Assembly: GCA_949358305.1 (NCBI GenBank)
Contig: OX442324.1
Span: 9,149,601-9,213,600, forward strand
Direction: 5' to 3'
From: Strigamia acuminata
Lineage: Eukaryota; Arthropoda; Chilopoda; Geophilomorpha; Linotaeniidae
Length of the DNA: 64,000 nt
The notes under the pieces are model-generated. The model made no database searches and had not been told where the DNA came from. It worked only from the letters and a program-made list of their open reading frames with translations. Both the position numbers and the translations under genes were made by a program. This document shows positions 12,001 to 20,743 of this stretch, piece after piece. Each line of letters begins with the position of its first letter. Position 1 is the first letter of the stretch.

Positions 12001-14142
12001 GATTCTCTCAACCCGAGCGACGAAGTCCTTAAAGGTTGCGAAAACCTGCGATTTCTGGGCTAGTGGTATAATCCAGTAATAGCGTGTCGCGTCGTCGATG
12101 ACGGTAAGGACGAAACGCGCTCCTCCAAACGATGGGACAAGGGCTGGCCCCCAAATATCCATGTGGAGAAGGTCCAAAGGCTTCGTAGTCGAGGGATTTG
12201 GATCAGGCTTATGAGAAGCTTTTGTCGATTTGGCTATTCTGCAATCGTTGCAGGCCAATTCCCTGCTCACTTCCCCTGGTGACATTCCGTAAACTTGGTC
12301 GTTTGCAGCCAATAGCTTCATTCCATTCGTATGAAGGTGGCCAAGACGGCTATGCCATAAGCCGGTGGCGTCCTTGACGGAAGCTGGATTGGCGATGACC
12401 TTCTTTTTCGGTTGAGACGGATTGCCGAGGGGTGGAAAGGAATTTGCGTTGTGAATCGCAGTAGGAATTGGGGCTGGAATGGTTGTCGGGATCGACTGCA
12501 AAGCACTCGCATAGGAAGGAGGAACGGTCAGGTCATTGTGGATTTGCGTGGGGATAGGAGGAGGTATCGGATTGGTCGGAATAGGAGCTTGTTGGTTCAG
12601 AATTTGCTTCGAAGTCTCAACAATCGGCATTTCTATTCGAAAATCCGTAATCTCTCGCTGTTGGCCCTTTCCCTTTTTCGGTTTGGGGATTTTAATGAAA
12701 TCCTCCTCGGTCGTTACGTACATTTGCGCTGGTGGCGGTGGAGTCGTTGGTTGAACCGTCGGGGAAACCGTCGTCGCAAATGTCGGCGTCGTACACAAAC
12801 CGTCCACATAATAAAGACCTCCTCTCTCCTTTGCACGGATAAGAGGGCTGCGAATGTCCGATTGATAAACATGTATCTCACTATTGAAAATGTGGATGTG
12901 ATGTCGAGCCTTGTCTATCTTCGAAACCGAAATCAAGTTTGCCTCGAAATTCGGCGCGTAAAGAACATTGGTCAAATTCACGGTGCAGCGGGTCTTGTCG
13001 ATGGCCATTAACAACCGAACCGTTCCTTTGCCCGTGACTTGGGACTTCCCCTGTCCCAACTCGATGTCGAATGGAATGACATCGGTGAACTCGGTGAAAC
13101 CTGCACGCACGTGAGATACGTGATCTGTAGCGCCGCAATCCAGAATCCACTCATTGGATTGCATAAAATGAGCGACTGGACGTTGGATAACCTGCGGCGC
13201 ATTGACGAAATATGTCCCCTCTCGGTGTGGATGCGAGCTTTCTCGGGGACGCGCGTTGTTGGCCTTCGCGGCAGCGTTCTTGTTGCGCCTGCGACTTTTG
13301 CTCCGAGAATTACGTTGGAGTGAAACCGTAGGTTGGCCCTGTTGTTGACGGGGCGGACGTGGACATCGGTTCGCGTAATGTCCGAGCTGATCACAATTAA
13401 AGCATTTCACTGTTGAAATATCACGAGGCCCGGATTTATTACGCTGACGAGATTGTCCCTTTGAAGCATGGGCCGACGTGTTAGAAGTTCCGAGTAACCC
13501 AATTGACTTGAGTCTCATGTGTTCGGAAATTAGCTGCTCGGCGACATCCTTCGGCGTGAATTGAGGATCCGGCCAGTGGTATATTGCGAAGGTCGCCTGA
13601 GCATATTCGGGCGGCAGACACTTTAAATACTGGTATGCGTGGTGAACCGGGCTAATAATCTCGTTGACATCGCTTAGTTGCCGCACGTAATTGTCGACAC
13701 GGGCAATGAAATCCGGCATATCCTCGCCAGGTTGGAGTTGGAGGCTGAGGAACTCCCAGCGCATGGCCGCTTGACGGGCTCTAGAGCTGGGCGCGTAGGT
13801 TTTCGCCAACTTGTCCCACGCCTCCTTTGGCGTGTTACAAGTTTCCAAAACGGTACGCTTGGCGGGGCTCACATGAATGTAGATGTGACCTAACGCTTTA
13901 TCCTTTTAGATCATAAATCTGTCCAGTTCCTTGGGCGTTAACGTGGCAATATGCTCCGCCTCCTTGTCCTCAGTCACGTGCCTCCAGAGCCCCTCAGACT
14001 TGAGCAAAAACTGCATCGACAACCTCCACTCCTCATAGTTGCCGACGCCAAGTACCGGAATCAAAGTATTTGAATTGGTCGATTTCTGCATCGCAAGACG
14101 GTGAATCGGTGCGCGGAGAACACAACACAACGCGGAGAACAC
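9076..14142 (-). pseudogene. copia A gag-pol polyprotein, one in-frame stop
   Basis: A Ty1/copia polyprotein on the minus strand. The N-terminal gag begins near 14,142-14,090 and meets a TAA at 13,906-13,908. The same frame then runs 1,600 codons without a break from 13,905 to 9,076. Counting from 13,872, domains are gag (UBN2-like), a CCHC knuckle CFNCDQLGHYANRC (about 157-170), protease DCGATDHV (about 245), a Pro-rich linker with a PPSY motif, the pre-integrase domain WHSRLGHLHTNGM, integrase (HMDIWGP, TDRGGEF, NGTAERINRT at about 569, 636, 669), RT with YVDDIVVF (about 1,287), and RNase H starting FTDASWAS (about 1,450). All catalytic residues I can check are present. The single stop either inactivates this copy or requires readthrough. 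Confidence 0.93.
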
Positions 14143-14976
14143 AAAAGCTCAGAAAGTGGTACCGACTCGTCGCACAAAACTGTTCACAATCCGTAGCACT
14201 GCACTTCACTGATCCCCCGTTGTTCGAAGCGGAAGACCAAAATTGGGAGTCGATGCTGCAATCGACTGACAACCTGTGACAAGTGTCCCCCCGACGTCCT
14301 TTACGACCACCTGGGGTCACGGGAGTGTCGGGTGGCGCAGGGCTCAGCCTTGTCACAGAATACAACAACGCGGTGTTCGGAATCGAACGTAGGGCGTTGA
14401 GGATTCTAAATGTCCCACCAAAATCCCCTCTTAATACTAACAAAGGTAAATACGAAGAAGGAGAAATAGATGAATCAATTGCTGTTGCAATTTCTCGTGC
14501 AAATGAAGGCACGGCGCGGTTTTCTCGAAAAACCGGAAAAAGCGCAATTCGGACGTTAATGTCCGAATTCTTCTCGAAAATTCGAGGCTCTTCTTCCTCT
14601 TGATCAGATCGGCGTATAACGACCGTTCTCCGGGGAACTAAGCCGCGAATAATGTCTATTCGTTTCTCGTTGCAACTGCCGCTCTTCGCTAAGCAGTGTC
14701 GAACGTCGAAACCGGTGTGAAAAACTGTAAATAAATGAAAATTTGCCTCGAAAATCGCGAAAGACGCGGAAAATCGGGCAAAATTAAACAAATCAACGAT
14801 GCAGATCGCTCGAAACGTCGATGGAACGTCTCGGGCGTCGTGGCGAACGTGCACAGGACGAAAATCGGCCGGAAATCGTCGAAAATCTGCAAAAATCAAA
14901 TTTCGGCGCGGAAATCGCGAAATTTCGCGAATTTCACGTCGAAAATTAGCGGAAATAATTCGAAAATAGCAAGCAA
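14143..14976 (-). other. copia A 5' leader
   Basis: About 830 bases between the primer-binding site and gag. It is rich in AAATTTCGCGAA-like words, carries five tandem hairpins (14,477-14,586), and has a block around 14,380-14,460 clearly similar to the copia C leader (about 43,140-43,215). One frame stays open for 315 codons, but the pattern of change against copia D favours RNA rather than protein conservation. Confidence 0.7.
14477..14586 (-). promoter_or_regulatory. five tandem hairpins in the copia A leader
   Basis: Plus-strand arms: AATTGC/GCAATT (14,477-14,492), CGTGC/GCACG (14,496-14,513), CGGTTTT/AAAACCG with loop CTCGA (14,517-14,535), AATTCGGAC/GTCCGAATT (14,546-14,569) and CTCGA/TCGAG (14,573-14,586). 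The same order, spacing and stem lengths with different, still paired bases occur in copia D at 47,715-47,825, which is evidence for conserved RNA structure. Packaging, dimerisation or translation control are possible roles; none is shown. Confidence 0.75.
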
Positions 14977-14992
14977 CCACCCTCTGCTACCA
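14977..14992 (-). promoter_or_regulatory. copia A primer-binding site
   Basis: On the minus strand, TGGTAGCAGAGGGTGG lies one base from the LTR end. It differs at one position from the complement of the 3' end of animal initiator tRNA-Met (TGGTAGCAGAGGATGG). Confidence 0.9.
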
Positions 14993-14993
14993 A

Positions 14994-15540
14994 TGTAGCA
15001 GAGGAGTGCGCAATTATCAGCGTAATTGCTGATTGGAAGCGTGAAAATAAACAAGCGAGTCGTACTACGCGTACGAGCGGGCGCGATACGACACGTATCG
15101 ACTTCAGCAAAAGCGCGCGGCCTAATGCCGCTTATAAGCGCTAACAAATGCACTGAAATGTGCACTAAATGAACGACAATATTTAAAACAATAAAACAAG
15201 TTTAATATAAACATAATACATTACAAAAGAGTCCAATCTTGGAAGAAAATCAGCTAGGACACACACGGCTGTGTGTGTCGCCATCTTGGATTCAGATAAC
15301 AGTGTAGAGTGGCACCTGGTGCCAGAAATTGACATTGAAAAAGAACAAATCATTTGATAATAAGACAAATCCTAGCAGAAAGTGACAAATGTATGGAATT
15401 ACATACGAGACAGCGCTAAATTAATGTTAACATCGAAAACAATCAAGTAATAGCTAATATGCGCTGAATATCTAAACCTAAAGGGAAATCAAGAAGAAAT
15501 AAAATATATTCATCGATAATATTTGGTCTTTAGACCAACA
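14994..15540 (-). repeat. copia A 5' LTR
   Basis: 547 bp and nearly identical to 8,319-8,865. Its element-strand end (CTGCTACA) precedes the primer-binding site. ORF3 of gypsy-0 resumes immediately to the right. Confidence 0.95.
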
Positions 15541-17310
15541 CGCGCGGCATGCGGCCGCGATGGTGGATTGGCGTGCCAGGCACCCCAAGGCCACACCGTT
15601 CCAGGTGGAGTGCGAAGAGAAGCGTCTACGGCGCCGCTTCAAGGAGGCAGCGAGGAGGGCGCGTGCCGACGTCGTACGGGCGAAGGCGTTGGAAGAGGCC
15701 GAGGCTGCCGCCGTGCCGGCAGCGGCCCAATCGGTCGGGGAACCTGGGGACAGCGAACAAGCCGCACAGGCTGTGTCTGTTGCTCTGGATCGCCCCGACA
15801 ACGTCAACGAGCTGCCAACTGGGGAGTCCAGAGACGAGGAGCAGGCTGTCGCAGCTATGCCCCTCGCTTCGGACCTCCCCATGGGTTCCAACGAGCCGGT
15901 GATCGGAGCGTGCTCGGAGGAAGCGATTGCTTGCGCGTCGTTTGCTCTCGGCCTTCCGGTCGACTCGTTCAACGGAACTGGCGGCCTTCCACACCGTACC
16001 TGGGGTAGCCTCATGTCGTTGGCGGGACGGTCGGCTCAGTCCACTCCGCGAGATCAGTGCCCGGTTCCCCAGGAGATGCAAGGCGCTTGCGCTGAGCTGC
16101 CGATGGAGCAGTGCGAGTCCTCTGCCTCGGTGGAAGAAGAGTTTCAGATGGCTGTCTCGGAGGACGACGTGCTGGAGTTGTCCGTCCTGGAGGGCTTGTC
16201 TCTCGAGGCGCAACTTCTGCGACTCGCCGACCCCGAGACGGTCGACATGGAACTAGGAACGGCAGCGGGGAGTGAGGAACCTGCCCAGGTACCACACCCC
16301 CCTGACCAGAGCGAGGGAGCGGAGTTTCTCGAGCCCGTAGGGGGCCCGACTCCGCTCGAGACCGCCGAGCTGCCCCCCGGAGCCCCAGTTGTTTGCGCTG
16401 AGCTGCTCATACAGGGTGTCCCCCGTCTTGGGCACGCGCACGAGCAGACATTGGCGCTCTGGGTTGCCGAGGCGAAGCGCTGGAGGGAGCTCCACCTGCG
16501 CTTCGAGGATGCCAGGGGGAGTGACATCCGGATGACCCGAGCGGTGGCACTGATAAGGCAGAGAATGTGGATCATTCTCAACGTCCCCTCTGTCGCGTCA
16601 GCAGCAGCAAGGAGGCTCAGGTGGTTCGAGACGGTCCGGATCGTCGCGTGGACGGTCGGGGCGGCAATGAACCCCTGGTACCTCCATCTGCCGTCACCGT
16701 TCGCGGTTCAAGAATGGACGCTGGAGGAGACTGTCGGGGCGGATTTCGCCGACATCGACCCATCAGTCTGCCGCGGCTACGTGGAGACGCTGGCGAGTCT
16801 GCCCAAGCTGGTGGACAACCATGGCCATCAGCGGGTATTCAGACCGGCGTCCCACGAGCCCGTCCCGATCGAGATGCCTCCGGAGCTGGCGGCACTATCG
16901 CCGCCACCCCCACCTACTTACGAGGAGGTGATCGTTAAGCGGGTACATAGGCGGAAGGCCTATAAGGACGGCTTCAGCGCCGAGGTCTGGGACCCGGCGG
17001 AGGCCGAGTACGATGCGCACAAGAAGGAGGTGGAACGCGAGCGGAAGAAGAAAGGGAAGGGGAAAAAGTCCCGCAAGGCCGCGTCCGGTTCCACTCCGAC
17101 GAAGGGCGAGAAGGGAGCGCACTACGCACCACTTCCACCAGCGTCGACGGCTGCTGAGTCAATGGCGGGGAAGGTGCGACCGCATCCTTCCCCATCAACG
17201 TCAGCAGCTGAAGCGGAGGACAGGCGACGGATGCCTCCACCGCCATCCATACGGTCCGTGCTGGAGGCAGCGAGAACTTCTCCAGCCCCAGCAAGGTCCA
17301 CGCAAGAAAT
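15541..17310 (+). pseudogene. gypsy-0 ORF3, part 2
   Basis: Second and largest piece of ORF3, about 588 codons with GC content well above the gypsy and copia coding regions around it. 15,541-15,545 is the target-site copy. After a basic stretch (EKRLRRRFKEAARRARADVV) comes an acidic, Ala/Ser/Pro-rich region, then a folded-looking segment (LALWVAEAKRWRELHLRFED to about 16,720) that aligns loosely with IALLEHMMDKDFEILRVDFR in gypsy-2 ORF3. Near 16,901 it has PPPPPTYEEV, a PPxY motif that in other proteins recruits NEDD4-type ubiquitin ligases. A Lys/Arg-rich coil (KKEVERERKKKGKGKKSRK, about 17,020) follows. The frame breaks at 17,310, where the copia B LTR begins. No known family is recognised. 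Confidence 0.6.
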
Positions 17311-17996
17311 TGTTAGGTCATGTGTCAATGTTGAACGTTATCTAACAATAGTAGCAATTAAAATAATTGCGAACCCATGTTTAAAAATTTGTGAGTTCTG
17401 AATTTGTAATTTGTAATTTTGGTTATGTCGGAATAATTGAACTATATTTGGATATTATTGTGTAAAATGTCGTTTATTTGAATCGATGATATGTAGAGTA
17501 AATGTAGTGAAAGAATTCCGATGTATTAATGTGTTTTACGTTGTGTATCGGCGATGTGTTTGACATCACGTGCAATTTCGTGACGTTTTCATATCGCCTA
17601 GACTTGTAATGATGATGTCAGATTGATGGCATCATCATGATTAACGATTGTTTCTGTTTTTATCATTTAACATGTAAATAACATGATTTGTTCACATTTT
17701 AACATGATTGGATTTGATGAGAATAAAACTTCACTTTTTCGTTATGTTTTCAACCGTGTGAGTGCTTATTATTTCCTCCATGCATCTAATTAAATATGCA
17801 CAGAAGTAGGGTTAACTCGAAGCAACTTCACTAGTTTTTCTCCACTGGAACAAGAAGCTTTTGGCTACGAGTTGATAAGCCCAATGCGCATTCGACATTC
17901 GTTTTTCCGGAACAATTCGCATTTATTAAGGACAATAATGACTGTGTGATATACTCACACGTGAGTACTAATATTTATTAAATACACTTATTAAAT
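17311..17996 (+). repeat. copia B 5' LTR, first 686 bp
   Basis: Starts TGTTAGGTCATGTG and matches 37,246-37,931 base for base as far as I can see, up to the gypsy-2 insertion point. Confidence 0.95.
17993..17996. other. gypsy-2 target-site duplication, left copy
   Basis: AAAT, repeated at 32,521-32,524. The unoccupied site with one AAAT is preserved in the copia B 3' LTR at 37,928-37,931. Confidence 0.95.
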
Positions 17997-18668
17997 TGTC
18001 ACGGGCAGGTTACCCACCCTTCTTTTTTATTCATTTCTAACTTAGACTGACCCAATCTTAAGTTTTCTTATTTTTTCCCAATCTTTCTTTTCATCTAACA
18101 TTGATGAATCATCTCTAAATATATGCGCAGCCTCATTGCGCGCATCTTATTATTTCCAACAATTAACCTTATTTTATACCTTCCACCCCCTCACCCACTC
18201 CAATCGACCTGGTCACATGACTCATGTTTACCTGGTCGCTACTTTTATCCATAATCCACACTTCTCATACCTCTTTCAACGAGTTAACACCTCTTAGATT
18301 GAATTGAGTTTGTCAATCTTTATTTTGCGCTTTAACACGCGCCCCTTCTAATTTAACACTTAATAGCGCCTCTTTTTGCCCACCTTTTATCCCTTCGCAT
18401 GCCTGTGACATCCTATGCCCACCCGCATACGAATATCACTGCGCATACTCATTCTTTTTAAACGTAAAGACCCACAACGTGAGATTGAGCCCGTCGAATA
18501 TAAATAATGTGTGTTACAGCGAGTTAGGTTTATTCACCGTCCGATATCCGCATATGACGATGGCACAAACAGAGTAAATCTACGAACTTTGCCCGCTGAT
18601 TTGCGCTAACATCACCTTGCGCGTAAATTCAGATCAAATCAATTAAACATCTAAGTTGATTCGTAACA
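17997..18668 (+). repeat. gypsy-2 5' LTR
   Basis: 672 bp, TGTCACGGGCAGG to GATTCGTAACA. A TATA-like GAATATAAATAATG lies at about 18,498. It appears identical to 31,849-32,520. Confidence 0.97.
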
Positions 18669-18672
18669 AACA

Positions 18673-18690
18673 TGGCGAGCCTGACAGGAT
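18673..18690 (+). promoter_or_regulatory. gypsy-2 primer-binding site
   Basis: TGGCGAGCCTGACAGGAT four bases after the LTR. It starts TGG, as complements of tRNA CCA ends do. I could not assign the tRNA from memory. Confidence 0.7.
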
Positions 18691-18720
18691 TCGCTCTCAC
18701 CTATAAGGCTTAAACGCGCG

Positions 18721-18731
18721 AAAAGGTTAGT
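18721..18731 (+). promoter_or_regulatory. candidate splice donor for gypsy-2 ORF3 RNA
   Basis: GAAAAG|GTTAGT just upstream of the gag ATG. Joining it to an acceptor before ORF3 (27,193) would give a subgenomic ORF3 message. This is inference from sequence only. Confidence 0.35.
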
Positions 18732-18772
18732 TTTTTGAGTTATTTATTTAATCATTTCACATTTTCTTCATC

Positions 18773-20743
18773 ATGTCGAGACAGTTGGGAGTTGACGGAA
18801 TTCGTCCCGTCACGCGCGATCCATTTGATTTCAGTGAGTTAGAAATGGAGCAGGAATGGCAACAGTCCGAACGGAGGAGTGGTGTTCGCCGGGAAGAGGA
18901 AAGGGAATTTCGAGAGTGGCAGCAACACGACCAATTACGAAGAAGTCGTATCGAACAACAGGAAACGCTTGTGAGTATTGCGCAACAACAGCCAGCCCCA
19001 TCAAATCATATCATGACAATGGCTGTTGCAAATTCACGAGCGCAACCTCAAGTAAATTTTGCCACGTCAACACCCGCTAACTTTTTGGCGGCGCCATCTT
19101 TTTTCGATTCGACTCAGCCTAGAGCATTAGTAGACCCCGTCACATTAAATACGGAAGGTTTGCTGATGTCCGACTTGCGCAACCAATACTATGCTCAAAC
19201 ACGAGGTCTAGTAAATGAGATTCGCGAAATATTCCAACAAGGCCCTCGCTCTCTACGAACAGGGACCGCACGGTCTCTAGACGGTGGATCCTCGCATGGC
19301 TCCATAAGAGTTAAAGGCACCTCGGCACCATATGATTTAGGACTTCCCACAGCATGTCCGCACCAGCATCGGGAAGTTGAACATCGAGGCCAGCAGACGA
19401 GAATGTCCGCGCAGGCTGCGCAAATTGTTTACACAACAACCACGCCGCCAATGCCGACGATGGCAACGATCTATACCCAGGCTCCATCACAGGAATCTGC
19501 TCATTTGGACCATTCAACACGAGCAAATCGAGATTTAATGAGCTCGATGCTATACTCCAAGATGGGATATCCTCGGGATAGATCCGACACCAAGGCAAAG
19601 TTGTCACTGCCGTCAGTAAGAGCGCAACACGCAAGTAAAGATAAAAATTGTTTCAAGCCTGGAAAACCACCTTTGTTTGATCCAGATAAAGCCGATCTTG
19701 ATTACATTAATCTTTTTCTTGCGCATTTGTACGCGCACATGTATTCTATGCAGGCCCCGGTGGATGAATATTTAAAAGTATTTGTCATTCAAGCAACGCG
19801 TGGAAGAGCGCAGCGATGGTGGTTATCACTAAAACCAAAACCAAAAACATGGGAGGACTTTGAGATATTATTTCGACGAGCTTTCGCCATGAATTCGGCA
19901 GCGGCCAATGTGAAGCTATCCAAGCGAAAGCAGCGAAATGGAGAGTCTACGATGTCATTTTTAAGTGAGATTGTATATTATCTTCAAGTTGCAGGATATA
20001 CCGACCCAGAGCTCCAATGGGAGAAAGCTCAGAATATGATGCAAACCGAAGTTGTTCATCTCTTGCGCGCATGGAACGTAAACTCGCTGGACGAGGCGAT
20101 CCAAAGAGGAAATGACATCGACAATCGTCTACAGCTGGACACCATTCGAGCAGACGAATACAAAGATCTGGGTATGGCTGATCAACGAATGCCCTCTCTG
20201 CGTGATGCGCAACGCCCCACAGTGCTCAAGGCTGCGGAGAAGTCCAAAGGAGACGATGATGTCAAATCTCTCGTGTCCCAGGACGTCAAACGTTTTGCGA
20301 GGTATCGAAAACAATTCTTAATCGAGTTAGCTGCAGTGCAGGCGAGACCAGAACAATCTCCACCTGCGCAGGAACCCGATACGAGTAGTAGTAGCAGCGA
20401 CACGGATGCTGAACCTGAAATTAAGAAGAGCACAGTCGCCGAGGCGGCTCAGAAGGCAACAATTAAAATAAATTTAGCTACTCTGACACCTCCAGCAGAC
20501 GTCCCAAAGGACCATGTGTGCTCCACGTCAATTGTCACGTTTCCACCAGCGCCAAAACCACCATTAACCGTCAAATGTCCTGAGAAAGGCACAGCCTGGA
20601 TGAAAACACCGAAGGATTGGTGGTATTTGGTAGATACAGCAACTTGGCATCCGTTGTGCCCTATATGCTACCAGCCATTTAGGAGACCGGAAAACTCCGA
20701 AGGCCTGAAGTTCGGGAAGCCGGTGGAACCAGGCCGCAAATGA
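18773..20743 (+). CDS. gag: gypsy-2 Gag
   Basis: 656-residue structural protein that should form the particle. The N-terminus is Glu/Arg/Gln-rich and coiled-coil-like (EMEQEWQQSERRSGVRREEE). A retrotransposon gag capsid domain spans about residues 300-470, with LFLAHLYAHM, RAQRWWLSLKPKPKTWEDFE and MSFLSEIVYYLQVAGYTD. There is no CCHC knuckle; instead the C-terminus has one CPICYQPF pair after WHP, so nucleic-acid binding may rest on other residues. The start is the first ATG after the leader. The stop TGA overlaps the pol ATG as ATGA, which suggests re-initiation rather than frameshifting for Pol. Confidence 0.9.
   Translation: MSRQLGVDGIRPVTRDPFDFSELEMEQEWQQSERRSGVRREEEREFREWQQHDQLRRSRIEQQETLVSIAQQQPAPSNHIMTMAVANSRAQPQVNFATSTPANFLAAPSFFDSTQPRALVDPVTLNTEGLLMSDLRNQYYAQTRGLVNEIREIFQQGPRSLRTGTARSLDGGSSHGSIRVKGTSAPYDLGLPTACPHQHREVEHRGQQTRMSAQAAQIVYTTTTPPMPTMATIYTQAPSQESAHLDHSTRANRDLMSSMLYSKMGYPRDRSDTKAKLSLPSVRAQHASKDKNCFKPGKPPLFDPDKADLDYINLFLAHLYAHMYSMQAPVDEYLKVFVIQATRGRAQRWWLSLKPKPKTWEDFEILFRRAFAMNSAAANVKLSKRKQRNGESTMSFLSEIVYYLQVAGYTDPELQWEKAQNMMQTEVVHLLRAWNVNSLDEAIQRGNDIDNRLQLDTIRADEYKDLGMADQRMPSLRDAQRPTVLKAAEKSKGDDDVKSLVSQDVKRFARYRKQFLIELAAVQARPEQSPPAQEPDTSSSSSDTDAEPEIKKSTVAEAAQKATIKINLATLTPPADVPKDHVCSTSIVTFPPAPKPPLTVKCPEKGTAWMKTPKDWWYLVDTATWHPLCPICYQPFRRPENSEGLKFGKPVEPGRK

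Larger units (their letters stand above)
8319..15540 (-). mobile_element. copia A: full-length Ty1/copia element
   Basis: 7,222 bp with two 547-bp LTRs that differ at one base I can see (8,693 G, 15,361 A), so the insertion is young. Flanking 5-mers are TGCGC and CGCGC, a target-site duplication with one mismatch. Minus-strand order: LTR, primer-binding site, structured leader, gag-pol, polypurine tract, LTR. It interrupts gypsy-0 ORF3. Gag carries one in-frame stop; protease, integrase, RT and RNase H motifs are intact. Confidence 0.95.

Noticed and set aside
14033-14980. 315-codon minus-strand frame through the copia A leader
   Set aside because: It overlaps gag in another frame. In copia D the same frame is also open, but the residues differ while base pairing is kept, so the conservation is better explained by RNA hairpins than by a protein.
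17311-17401. Apparent end of the ORF3 piece at 17,401
   Set aside because: The last 30 codons are copia B LTR sequence; the true continuation is at 38,126.
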